Shown here in pieces: positions 46,570 to 57,176 of a stretch of DNA of 64,000 bases. The notes under the pieces are model-generated. The model did no database searches, was not told the DNA's origin, and saw only the letters and a list, made by a program, of their open reading frames with translations. The translations under genes and the position numbers were made by a program. Position 1 is the first letter of the stretch. Each line of letters begins with the position of its first letter. Origin of the DNA: Trachythela sp. YZ-2020 (lineage: Eukaryota; Cnidaria; Anthozoa; Malacalcyonacea; Clavulariidae); contig JADLSH010000268.1 in assembly GCA_016169945.1 (NCBI GenBank), positions 452,001 through 516,000 on the forward strand, read 5' to 3'.

Positions 46570-47854
46570 TTACCCTTGTTGCTGTGGTTGGGGTGGTTGC
46601 CCAGGTTGCGGTGGTTGTGCTGGTTGCGGTGGTTGCCCTGGTTGAGCTGGTTGCGGTGGTCGACCTTGCTGCGGTGGTTGACCTTGTTGCGGTGGTTGAC
46701 CTTGTTGCGGTGGTTGCGGTGGTTGTGCTGGTTGCGGAGGTTGCCCTGGTTAAGAACGAAAACACAAATATAATTGACGTTAAGGGTTACGTAAACTATA
46801 GCAGCTTTAAAATGCCTTTGATGTTACCTTAAAGCTGCTAATATTTAAATAATGTTTTCGGAAGGCTTTATGAGCAATTTGTTATAAAAGCGCAATAGAG
46901 GGTCTTTGAAAGCTTAATGAAAGACCATTGGCGATGGAGATATTTAACGATTTAAGGTGAACCTAAATTGAATTAATTTTAATTGCCCTAATTAAAATTT
47001 GTCAATACTTTAGTGTAGGCTTAGGCTATGCCCAGAAATGTTCCGCTTAAATCCTGACAATAGATAGAACAATACCGCATTCGCGCGCCGTTATACTGCA
47101 CGGCAATAGCAACGCTGTCGACATCACTCAAGTGATTAAGTTAATACTATATAAAGCGTGAGTGGCCCTGTTGAATAAGATATACATCGATGATGAAAAC
47201 ATTCGTGAACTTAAAGTTTAAGTATATCAGCAGGATTTTGTATTCAGATATACAAGCTCTTTCGCGGTCATGACTTCGTGTTTATGAATTATTAACGAGG
47301 ATCATAAATATTAATAAACAACCTGTTAAATCGAACTAAATAATTATATAGTGAATGGAACAAAATAGGAACACCTTGTAACATAAAAGATATTGTAGGA
47401 AAATATTAAGAGGAATCGGAAGTGATTTTTCAGTCCACTCTTAAAGCGCCGCGTGCTTGAGAATTCCTCGTTGGCCTTGTGAAATTTAAAGCAACACAAA
47501 GCTATATTTCCAGGTTGTATGCTATCTATTTTTGAACAGGTCTCAGCAGGAATATTGTTTTTAATACTAATTTCTGTTGATTTTACCAGTACCAGATTGA
47601 CTATGTACTTACCAACAATTCCTTTAATTGAGTCTGGGGAAGCTTGTAATTTTTTCTTCGCATTTGTGGAACTCTTGTTTTTGGAATTCGCTTGAAGGAT
47701 TCTTGCCGCCTCCATCCCGCTTAGAAAAGTAAAAAAAACATCAATAAAAGACTAGTTGTGGGACATAAGGCACTGAGCAGAATTACTCTACTTACCAAAA
47801 TTCGCAAACCAAAATGGAGATGATGATTAGAATGGTTACCGCTCGCTTCGACAT
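46570..47854 (-). CDS. Candidate secreted Pro/Gln-rich protein, copy 3 of small gene family
   Basis: Exon 1 (47854-47796) encodes the leader MSKRAVTILIIISILVCEF. Exon 2 (47719-47613) encodes GMEAARILQANSKNKSSTNA then KKKLQASPDSIKGIV, ending at GTTG|GTAAGT. A candidate last exon (46745-46570) starts after TTCTTAACCAG in the matching phase and encodes repeats such as QPPQPAQPPQPPQQG and GQPPQQGQPPQQGRPPQ, ending PGQPPQPQQQG and TAA. The spliced product is about 112 residues with no internal stop. A structural, adhesive or mucous protein would fit the composition, but that is inference. An alternative last exon is listed separately. Joining to the repeat exon rests on phase and splice sites only. 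Confidence 0.5.
47344..47573 (-). CDS. Alternative last exon of copy 3
   Basis: Acceptor AAAATCAACAG|AAATTAG, in phase with exon 2, gives EISIKNNIPAETCSKIDSIQ, then PGNIALCCFKFHKANEEF and a hydrophobic end to a stop at 47344; total protein 131 residues. Its start aligns with the exon 3 of copy 1, which supports it. The 39-bp intron to exon 2 is very short, and reading through it also stays open. Confidence 0.45.
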
Positions 47855-48306
47855 CTTAAACGCTTGTTCTCTTGTCGTTATTTGATAAACTGATCGGCTA
47901 AAGTGCTTTTTCATGTAGCTTAAAACATAACACCTGTCGATATATTCTTGTGGCCAGCAAAAAAGGCTCAAACGAATAAAAGACACCATGCTGGGTGACA
48001 CAATCGCCAGTGATGGTGTGAAAACAAAAAATACGCTTTACTTTAAAATAAAAATTCTACAATGGCGATCTTAAAAATCGATTTTAAAAACAATTTTAGA
48101 AAATAAAAAATGGGGTTCACGGACGTTGTTTTCAAAGCCAAAATATCACCCATATTGAAACGTCATGGTTGCCATAGCAACTGCAGTACGTCATTTCCCT
48201 CAACATTTTCAAACTATTTAGATATCGTTTTCTAAAATTAAGTCTGATACTATTTGAACCTAAATAGTAAATTTCCGCTTTCCAAAAAACAGTAGGGAAC
48301 CTACCT

Positions 48307-48600
48307 AAACGTTTTGTTCTCTTAGCGTTGTTTGATCAACTGATCGCATGAAGTGCTCTCTTCAGACTCTAGCCACCTTAAAGCATAGGCGCCCGTCAAT
48401 ATTTTCTTCTGGCCAGCAAAGAAAAACTAAAATGAAAAATAGACTCCTGCAGGGTGACACACAAGAAAATTTTTGTACAAAGCCCTGTTCAAGCTGGACG
48501 TTTATGTTGAAGTTAAAGTGTTACAAACTTTCTAAGACTAAGAGTTCAATTTTAGTTAAATAGTTACTGAAAGTATTGTCGCTTATTTCGTGCACAAGAT
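48307..48600 (-). repeat. Extra copy of the small-gene upstream region
   Basis: Matches the region upstream of the leftward gene in unit 1 (CGTTTTGTTCTCTTAGCGTT, AACTGATCGCATGAAGTGCT, CTGGACGTTTATGTTGAAGT) but stops just before the ATG. No coding exon is attached. Confidence 0.7.
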
Positions 48601-48840
48601 AAAAAAAACTGCCTGTCAGGGTTTCAGATGCGCTATGCAGTATCCAGTCTAAATTTAGAGATCAGTGGCGTCATTCTGTGTCCGCGTTTAAGCTGGTAGC
48701 CTGGTAACCGACAACAAAGAGCTAAACAAAAACACCTGCTGCTTATTACAGTTTTAATTACTACGTCGTAAAAATGGACAGTTTATTTTGATGATTTTGG
48801 GGCAGTTTTTAATCATTTTTAAAGCAAATAACATTGGGAA

Positions 48841-49833
48841 ATGTTCGAATTAAGAAAACGTCTTGAAGAAGCAAGTATTTCATGCAATCCACGAGAGTAT
48901 AGCGTAGATGAGCAAAGCAAGGTTGGTCGAGACGCCGAGAAGGCTTTTGCTTCAGACTTGTTAAAACATGGGCATCCATCCAAAGCGATATTTTATGGTT
49001 TGCGTGTACCTGATGAATATCAGGCAAGGAAAAGAGAGATTGATCTTGTCCTGCTTCATGATACCGGAATATATACCTTAGAAATTAAAAATTGGGCTGG
49101 CAAAGTACGTTTGAGTCCAGATGGTGGAACATGGATTCAGTCGAAATACAACAACTCGAATTCAGTCTCGGTTAAATACGATATCGAGCATGAAAATGCT
49201 TTGTTAAGTCTCAAGAGGAAGACCAGACTTCTGAAAGATCATCTATTCCGTCATGATGCTACGATACATGATGATTTTTTAAAGCCAAAGGTAATTTTTG
49301 TAAATGAGAATTCGCAAGTTGATCAGAAAATCAGTAAAGACTCCGAAGTGGTCACCCCCGACAAGTGTGCCCAGTTTGTTGAAAGCTTTCAGCGTGGTTA
49401 TGTTGGCTCGATCATGGATTCCATTGTTCCGGGTTTTATTACGGGCCATCTCTCGAACACGGTGCTAAGTCTTGCCGAAAATGCATTGAGTGGTATAGGG
49501 ACTTGGGATGTTGTCCAACTAAATGGCGGTAAACAATTGTATGGTGACTTTAAAGAATGTCCGTATTTCTCTGTTGACCGCAAACAAACGGATTGCCTTG
49601 AGTTGACACACAAGAGAAGTCGTATTCTGAGTACGACCTGGGCTGTATTGGGATATAGTCCATCAGTTGTGGTATCGTTTCGGCAGCGAGGAGGTACCGA
49701 TTGGTTATGGAATAGCTACAGAGCTGTTGTACACATCCCATATGATACGGAGTTTGTTTTTCGTGTTTGTGGTGATGATGTAGACTCAAAGATTATAGCC
49801 AATGATATTGAAAGGATTTTGCTTAGCATATGA
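48841..49833 (+). CDS. NERD (nuclease-related) domain protein, 330 aa
   Basis: Single uninterrupted exon. The NERD domain spans about residues 25-130. The GRDAE motif lies at 29-33, REIDLVLLHDTGIYTLEIKN at 65-84, so E33, D68, E81 and K83 form the (E)...D...ExK core of PD-(D/E)xK-type nucleases, with NWAG after it as in the family. The C-terminal 200 residues include FITGHLSNTVLSLAENAL and a region without a domain I recognise. No signal peptide or clear membrane segment. NERD proteins are mostly bacterial or plasmid-borne and are presumed DNA-processing; intronless animal copies suggest transfer or retroposition. The first ATG gives the whole domain. Its 3' side meets a hAT-type element within 90 bp. 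Confidence 0.88.
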   Translation: MFELRKRLEEASISCNPREYSVDEQSKVGRDAEKAFASDLLKHGHPSKAIFYGLRVPDEYQARKREIDLVLLHDTGIYTLEIKNWAGKVRLSPDGGTWIQSKYNNSNSVSVKYDIEHENALLSLKRKTRLLKDHLFRHDATIHDDFLKPKVIFVNENSQVDQKISKDSEVVTPDKCAQFVESFQRGYVGSIMDSIVPGFITGHLSNTVLSLAENALSGIGTWDVVQLNGGKQLYGDFKECPYFSVDRKQTDCLELTHKRSRILSTTWAVLGYSPSVVVSFRQRGGTDWLWNSYRAVVHIPYDTEFVFRVCGDDVDSKIIANDIERILLSI

Positions 49834-49917
49834 AGAAACATTTTGGGGTCCCATTGCAAACAAAGGCATATGTTAAAGAACATCATGACCCATCACGGCA
49901 TCACCCACAATAACAAT

Positions 49918-51823
49918 CAGTAGCGTAGCTAGAGGTCATGCTGGTCATGCCCAGCATGACCAAAAATTTTCCCAAAAATAAAGAATTCCTTTCCTCAAAA
50001 TTTCAAATTCAAATCGTTTGGTTAACTAGTTTCCAAAAACTTTCAACCATTTTATTTGACGATATTCTCGCATTTTTTGGCAATCTTTTGCGATATTTTC
50101 GCGAAATTACGTCATTTTATGCAGTATTTTGCTCATTTCGTAGGTTACCTAGCAACAAACATGGCCAATGCGTGTGAATTTTGCGTGTAAAGCTTATATT
50201 CCACGCATTTCGCGTCTAGTCATGCTCTCCGAATTCAGCATGACCAAGTAATATATTTTATAGTAGAAATACTCGCAATCTGATTGGATAACAGTATCTG
50301 AGCATGCTCAAACGCGCAGTTTCACAACATCTAGTCATGCTCATTATCGAAAGCATGACTTGAGCCTTCGAGAATTCTTTCCGTACGCTTGATTGCACAA
50401 CTGTGATTGCACGAATATTTTTATACACCGAACGTTCGTTCAGTTGGTCAAGGTAAGTGATTTTACATTCTATTACTAGGGTACATGCAAGGTAGGGAAT
50501 GCTGCGGGGACTGTTATTATGCTTTAGCTTCTTGAAACAAACATGCAACACAAATTATATTCAGTAGACGGTGATTAATTATTTGGCATTGACCCAGTGG
50601 CTTGCGCGCTGTCAGTAGATGCATACCCTAGCATAGTTTGCAGGATGAGACAAGCTAAATATATCACGAAACATTAAAAAGACATCAAATTTTGTAACAT
50701 CTATTTCAAAATATCAATATTTTCCATGTATTGTTCTTCCACATGGAATTCCCACATGAAACCCATGTTTACTGCGATGAGTAATTTGACACTGCCACGC
50801 AAGGAAATTTGCATATTTTTGTAGTGTATAAAAGCGTTAAAAATATATACATGTGCGCAAAATAATTTTGCATTTGGAAAGCTATAAAACGAAAGCGTTG
50901 TTCCATCATTCTGTTCTTACTTTGCTGGATATGCGAGTCACCTACATGTAAAGCACAACTCATTGCCATTCGAATATTTGTCTTAGTGCGCGCAGAACTG
51001 AGACCCTGTCTCTGAGACCCTGTCTCATTTTAGACGCTGTTTCCCTGAACTGAGACCCTGTCTCAGTTAAGACGCTGTTTATTGAAAAATCGTAGTTATA
51101 TTATTGTTAAGCCATAGCTGTTAATTATAAGTGCATATAATTTGTAAATTTAAAAGTCCATTGTAAAATAGGAATAAAAACATATTTCTATGCCTACAGT
51201 AGCCTATTTAATAGGTCAAACCTTGCACAAATCAGAATGATTCAGTCAGGCAATTTAGACGATCATTTCGGCCCAAATGTGGTAGGAATTTCCGCACGTA
51301 ATACAAAAGTATACAAAATTTGCAAACTTTGTGAGGCTATATTTTCCGCATTTTACAACATTTCGCAACCAAACTTTGCAATTTTACTAATTTTAGTATG
51401 TTCTTTCCGGCAGTATACGTTTAAGTAATAAAAACCTGTTTGTTTAAGTTGTTTCATTGTTTGAATGTTTGTAATATACTGTACTTAGTTATCCTACTCA
51501 TGTTGAAATAAAAATGATGTATTTGCAACTGTGTTTCTTAGCTTGTTTTCCTGCTTTTTACGGACTTTACGCGGAATTATAATGAAATGTCATTAGTTCC
51601 ATCGCGCAGAAAGCAGAAGTACCGTTTCATAGACTCGAAATTGACCAAACTGGTTGTAAAAATATCAAATAGATCAGCCTCTGAAATGGTCATTTCCGAC
51701 GTTCTAGAGGGTCTAAATTTCAAAAATTTGCTCGCTCGGCGCCAACCATGGTGGCGCCTCGTGATCTTCAACCTTAACGTAGTATATAGCATGACCAATA
51801 ATTTTCCGCTAGCTACGCTACTG
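49918..51823. mobile_element. Non-autonomous hAT-type element, 1.9 kb
   Basis: Ends CAGTAGCGTAGCTAG and CTAGCTACGCTACTG are inverted repeats. The 8-bp ATAACAAT flanks both sides (49910-49917 and 51824-51831). CAGTRGCGTAG-type ends with an 8-bp duplication are typical of hAT elements. The interior holds GGTCATGCTGGTCATGCCCA and dispersed AGCATGACC motifs. No transposase was recognised; the overlapping frames at 51577-51886 are not convincing genes. Confidence 0.9.
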
Positions 51824-51831
51824 ATAACAAT

Positions 51832-52404
51832 TTGCATAAATGCAAAATTTACCTGGGGGAGCATGCCCCAGACCCCCCTAGGTTAAACCCGCAATAACAA
51901 TTTGCTGAAACAAAATGTGTGACGAACTAGTAACGTTGTGCGCTCGGTGAGGCTTAGCAACTAACATCTTTTTGCACTTCAAATTCGGGCGATACTGAAT
52001 AGAGAACTGTTAGGGGGGGGGGGGGGCCCGCATCGAAATAACTTTTAGGGGCGCCGAATTTAACATTGGCCCCCCTTGAAAGTTTGGAGCCACCACGCCA
52101 CTGGTATCAATGGGTCATTGGATCAGCCACATTAATCAAATTTCATTCAATAATTTATATTATAATTATTTTTTTGTAAATTGACACTGATTCGGTTATC
52201 TCAAACCCCAGCTATCTCAAACATTTTGTGATCTCTCTTGACAGTTCGAGATATATATATTGCGGGATTCTACTATATAACAGAGTTTTGTGTGTTATAT
52301 ATATATATACAGCTATGGTGTAATTTATATGTAAATATGTTTGATATATTGTTTTTTAGCAAAACGAAGGAAATCAGCTTGTCTATAAATTAACCCATTA
52401 ATGC
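51832..52404. other. Intergenic sequence with G-tract
   Basis: A run of about 15 G at 52013 is followed by GCGCCGAATTTAACATTGG. TATCTCAAAC and GTTCGAGATATATATAT near 52196-52260 suggest a decayed MITE. No gene. Confidence 0.4.
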
Positions 52405-52810
52405 TAGGGATGGGCCGATACCGATACCAAATACTCGATACTATCGATACCAGAGTTTTGAAGAAAAGTATCGATACTGGCAAGAAATATCGATTGTTTC
52501 GATACTTCTGAGCCTGTGGTATTTTTTTTCATTTTGGTCAGCGGACTCGTGAATTTGATACCAAAAGCCTAAATAGCTCTAAATAGGCGTAAATACTATA
52601 AAAGTAGTTCATTTTCTATGGTGCTATAATGGTCCACGGGCAGGATCAGAGTTTGTGGTTATGTTGGTTACAATCACGGACATATATACACCTATACAAT
52701 TGAATTGCGGATCCATTATAGCCTCATAACTGAAAATATCGATATCGAAAAAAATGGCAAATATCGAGGAAATATCGTATCGAATGAAAAAGCTGGTTCG
52801 CCCATCCCTA
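52405..52810. mobile_element. hAT-like MITE with ATTAATGC duplication
   Basis: Ends TAGGGATGGGC and GCCCATCCCTA, with ATTAATGC on both sides (52397-52404 and 52811-52818). The interior is rich in ATCGATA and GATACC motifs. Non-autonomous. Confidence 0.9.
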
Positions 52811-52842
52811 ATTAATGCATGCAAGACCCTTCCCTTGATCAG

Positions 52843-52945
52843 TAAAATCGTTTGGCATGAAGGTAGCATATTGGGTCCCTTACTTTTCATTATCTACATA
52901 AATGACATGCCCAACATTGTGAAACACTGCAAAATAATATTCTAA
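52843..52945 (+). pseudogene. Reverse transcriptase fragment
   Basis: WHEGSILGPLLFIIYINDMP matches RT block B of LINEs (QGSxLGPLLFxxYINDLP). No flanking RT blocks are visible. Confidence 0.75.
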
Positions 52946-53736
52946 AATGAAAGGGGAGAATGAACTCATGTTATTATATAAAACATTATAGTAAGACTAA
53001 CTCACTGACGGGTTCTGTAGATGCTCATTTTGTGTAACTGGCACTATAATTTAAGAAGCAGGGACGCAGGTACTATAACAGAACAAGCAAGGGGGCAGAT
53101 GCTGGTCAAACGGCATTCCATTCCTCGTACACCAGATGTATAAAAGGCACATATAAAGCAGGTAGCTATTCCATAATTTGTGCCCGCAATCTTAGGTGTG
53201 ACACTAACCTCTAATATCAGTGTATTAGTTTATAGTTATTTACCTGTTGAACAGTTGAAGACAATAGGTCTGATAGTCAAAAGCTTTTAAAGCTTGTCAT
53301 TAATTTTGTCAGAGAACTCGTCTCAATTTTAAGAGTTTTCTTGTTGGAGCCTACTGAGACATCGATGAAAATGCTAAACAAAACGACGCTACCCACGGGT
53401 AACATAACCTCTCTATTGCACTGGATTTATTTTTAAAATCCTTACTATGGATAGACGGATTTTCAGATTTTGCTCTGGCGGGCTGCCGAAAATTTAGGGG
53501 GGGGAGGTGAGCGAGAGGGTGCGTAGCGCCGCCGAGCAAGCTGCAACAGGGGTCTGGGGGCACAGTTGCCAATGGGGGTAAGGGGGCGAAGCCCCCAGAA
53601 CATTTTTGATCTTATTTAGTTCAAAATCCTTGTTTACAGTTCAAAATCTTTATTTCAATCACAATACTGCCCCCCCCCCGCACCCCCCCCCCAGAAAATC
53701 CGTCTATGATTATTATATACCAATTCCATACTAAAA

Positions 53737-54362
53737 AGCCAGTTTGGAGTTTCGGGATAAAATTGCAGTTGAATCATATTAACATACAGGGTGTATCAAA
53801 AAAACCTGAACAAAATTGAAATTGCTCTCAACTTCGCGAAGCGGCTCCAGGTACGAAGTTTTCTAGACAATATGCAAATTAGGTAAAGGCGTAAATTAAG
53901 CATGCAAAAGCTGATTTTTTCTTAAAAATGAAAGTTTGCGCGACGTTTTGAAGGGCTTACACTTAAGCAAATTTTCTGAAATTTTGAACAGCAATGCAAC
54001 ACCCAACACATTTTCCACCCACTAACTCAAAATAACTTTTAAGCATTCAAGCCTGTATAGGTGACACTGGAAGAATTATAATATGCATATCGAAGTATTC
54101 AACTGTTCAATCATCATTTGAATATGCAAAAATTGCTCGAAGAACTTATTCTCTTAAGTGAACCTTTCTTTATCTTGCTTACACAGAAGACAGTTCTATT
54201 GTGGCTATATGTGAAACACAAAATGAATGATTGAACAGTTGAATACTTTGATATGCATATTATAATTCTTCCAGTCTCAGCTACATGTTATGATTCAACT
54301 GCAATTTTATCCCGACGCAGAACGCGTCATTTGGATGCGCAGTCGAGACTCCGAACTGGCTT
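53737..54362. mobile_element. Foldback element with nested arms
   Basis: Outer arms AAGCCAGTTTGGAGT and CGGGATAAAATTGCAGTTGA face their complements near 54285-54362. Inner arms AGAATTATAATATGCATATC and TGAACAGTTGAATACTTTG pair again. CAGGGTGTATCAAAAAAACC at 53787 resembles a mariner-like end. No ORF. Confidence 0.7.
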
Positions 54363-54939
54363 ATTGAAATTTTCATACTAAGGAAATATACTATGGGGAT
54401 ACCATGGAAATTTCATTTCATTTTAGTTCTAAATATAAGGACAACTTTCTATAATTTACATGAACAAATATTTGTCCAAAATCAACAGAGCATCTCTACT
54501 TAGTACTTCCCAAGCCCCCTAGTTTCATTGTCATATTAAGAAGATTCCATGTTTAATACACTGACATTTAAAACGGCGGTAAAACTACAAAACAACAACG
54601 GTCACAGAATCATAGCTCATCAATGATAAAAAATTATCGTGCATACCAGCGTACATATGTCATCGAGTAATGCGCTTACAATAGTAAAATTTTTTAGAAT
54701 AGTTCGCGAATACCAAAGCGGACTGCAGAAAAATGTCAACCTAAGCACCTAGTGCGCATGTCGAAACCACTCGTCCTGCGGGCTCAACGCGACCGTGAAT
54801 AAAACGGCGTTGAGCTCCCTGTTAATGTAAAATGGCGACGAAAAGCAAGATAATAAATTGCATTCTGGCGCATTCTTTCGTTTCCAACTCTTCAGATATA
54901 CTCTGATGCAATTACTGCACAGAGCCACTTTAATGCAGC

Positions 54940-55219
54940 TTATACGCGAGGACCTCTGCGGTTGAATAAAAATCTAAGAAATCCTATAATTTTGTTGATA
55001 GTACCAAAAACCAGGTTCAAAATTTTCCCAATGGCGTTCGTTTGTAAGTGTCCATTCCTGATACTTCCTGCCGTGTCAAGCGGGCCGTAGTAAAGTTTGG
55101 CAAAGAAACAAAAATCCAATATTAATGCAGGGATAAACCACACGGCGATCATGTATATTGCACATGTAATGAAGAACGATATGGTGGCATCGATCATTGT
55201 GTTCCAAAGTGTGCTCAAA
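54940..55219 (-). CDS. Last exon of an unrecognised membrane protein
   Basis: Acceptor TTTCTATTTTAG|TTTGAGC and stop TAA at 54940. Encodes LSTLWNTMIDATISFFITCA, IYMIAVWFIPALILDFCFF (membrane segment), AKLYYGPLDTAGSIRNGH and AIGKILNLVFGTINKIIGFL, with a basic end (FNRRGPRV). Its phase (one base, then TTG) fits the exon at 62399-62583. There is a faint likeness to the caveolin C-terminus (AxGKIxxxVxxxINK), not enough to name it. Confidence 0.6.
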
Positions 55220-55894
55220 CTAAAATAGAAACAAACATATATGTCAGTTAGCCATGGTTGGCCTTTCCGAAATTGGACACTGATACTTATAACGCTTGAA
55301 CTGAATGTGTTTTGTGGCGATTAGTATATCGCTGACCAGTGCTTTAAAATTTGTTCAAAAGAAATATAGATACCGTTAAGGGGAAATGAACTCTTAACAA
55401 TGGATGCCTTTTCTCGAATGCAGACATGTTAGCAATTTCGTAAAATGCCCAAGAATACAGGAAATGATGTTGCAAGGACCTTAGAAATCCAAATATTTCC
55501 CGGTGGAGCATGCACCCGGAACCCCCTACAATGCAGGTTCCTTACATTGTACCATCAGAATATTTTCGACTCCCCTCCCAGACAGTCATGGGTAGCCATA
55601 GATACATTAGGTGCCCTTTTTGGCGTCCCCCCCCCACTTTCAGGGTTCTTTCCCTATTTTGAGGACGATTCATGGTGTAAATATGTAATTTTAAGGACCA
55701 ATTGACAAGAAGTGCATCATGCGAAGCCATCAAATAGAAACTGCCAAAATAAATATGCCTCTTTATGCCTTCCAATTCACTCACGGATGTGTCTGGAAAG
55801 GAGAACTAATGCGAGCGAGTATAGACTTCTTTATTCTGTATATATGCAAGGTTCATAAAATTTAAGGACTTTTCATGAACAAATGTAGATTTTT

Positions 55895-56875
55895 TGAGTA
55901 CTTAATGGGATATGGCAATAAGAATTTAGTTTGTCTCATTTTAAAGAACTTTTAAAACTATATATTAATCTCCCGGATCGATTTTTCGTATCTTGCTTAA
56001 GGCAATTTTCCATTACGGTCGCTTTGCCCGTGCGGGCGGAGCGACCATGTTTCAACTTTCGCTGTAGGTGTCTAGCGTGAGATTTTTTTGTCCGCTTTAC
56101 ACCTCGCGGACACACCTGAAAGTTGAACTACATTCAACTTTCTTGGCGTGCCCGCGCGACTAATTATTCACGTGATTCGAATCGGTCGCTTCGCCCGAGC
56201 GGGCAAAACGACCGTAATGGAAAATGGCCTTTTGTTCTTGAAATATTTTGACTGAAAACAATTAGCTGTCCGCTATCTTGGATCAAATTTTGATCTCATT
56301 AACGATGGTTTAAGTTAGATAGATAGATAGATAGATACATAAACTTTAATTATAGAGGGTAACACCTATTACAAATTAATCTGTATTCTTCCTAGTGGCC
56401 CTCTAATTAGTCAAGGTTAATCAAGGGTTAGTTTTTAGTGAGGGAGGAAAACCGGAGTACCCGGAGAAAAACCCTCGAAGCACAGGAGAGAACCAACCAA
56501 TCTCAAGTGACGTCACAAGCAGGGTTAGCCATATAAAACTACTCCTAGGTGTCCAAATAACAAATTCGTAGATGTTATTAAAGTTGTCAGTCAATTTGTT
56601 ATTTGAATTAGTGACCGAAGCAAAATTTTGGGCTCATAATGACCATTGGCTTTCTGGGTAAAATACTTGCGTGACCCTGCTTGTGACGTAACATGCATAT
56701 CCACAAAAATCCAAGATGGCGGACAGCTCGCTGATTTATGATTATTTCTGTCAAAATATCTCAGGAACTAAGAAAGATACGAAAAATCGGTAAGGGAGAT
56801 TTATATATCATTTTAAAAGTTCTTTCAAATGAGACAAACTTAATTTTTATTGCCATATCCCTTTAATTTTTCAAA
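55895..56875. repeat. Large foldback, carrying a nested MITE and a SINE
   Basis: The left arm (about 55895-56285, interrupted) and right arm (about 56700-56875) share TTAATGGGATATGGCAATAA, ATTTTTCGTATCTT and GACAGCT/AGCTGTCCGC in opposite orientation. A SINE body in reverse (GAGGGAGGAAAACCGGAGTA) sits at 56395-56540. Confidence 0.65.
56001..56229. mobile_element. MITE nested in foldback left arm
   Basis: Ends GGCAATTTTCCATTACGGTC and GACCGTAATGGAAAATGGCC, about 45 bp of inverted repeat including GCCCGTGCGGGCGGAGCGAC. It interrupts the left foldback arm, which continues as TTGTTCTTGAAATATTTTG. Confidence 0.75.
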
Positions 56876-57176
56876 ATGAAAATTGAGGACTTTCATGGTT
56901 TTTAGGACCCGTATATACCAATTCAGATTGTTTCATCTGCAAGTACGTACGCACTAGACAATGTTGAAATATTTAACAATTATTGAATGAAGTTTTCACA
57001 TGATATGAAGAATTATCAAGGCCGAAGTTTGTGTTATAGATAGATAGATAAATCGTTTATTATTACAAAAGGCACCAGCTTGGCAGTCAAAGACTGAATT
57101 ACGCTGAAAAACTCTTACAATGAATTGCGTAAAATTTATGTTATATTTACAAGATTAATAAAGAAAAAATATAAAA

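Noticed and set aside
46551..46832. Forward-strand Val/Ala-rich and Leu/Trp-rich frames
   Set aside because: They are antisense by-products of the reverse-strand PPQ repeat.
51577..51886. Two opposed frames of about 95-99 codons
   Set aside because: They lie in and across the end of the hAT-type element and show no domain.
54940..55219. Caveolin C-terminus
   Set aside because: Only a faint pattern match, and the phase-compatible upstream exon does not look like caveolin.
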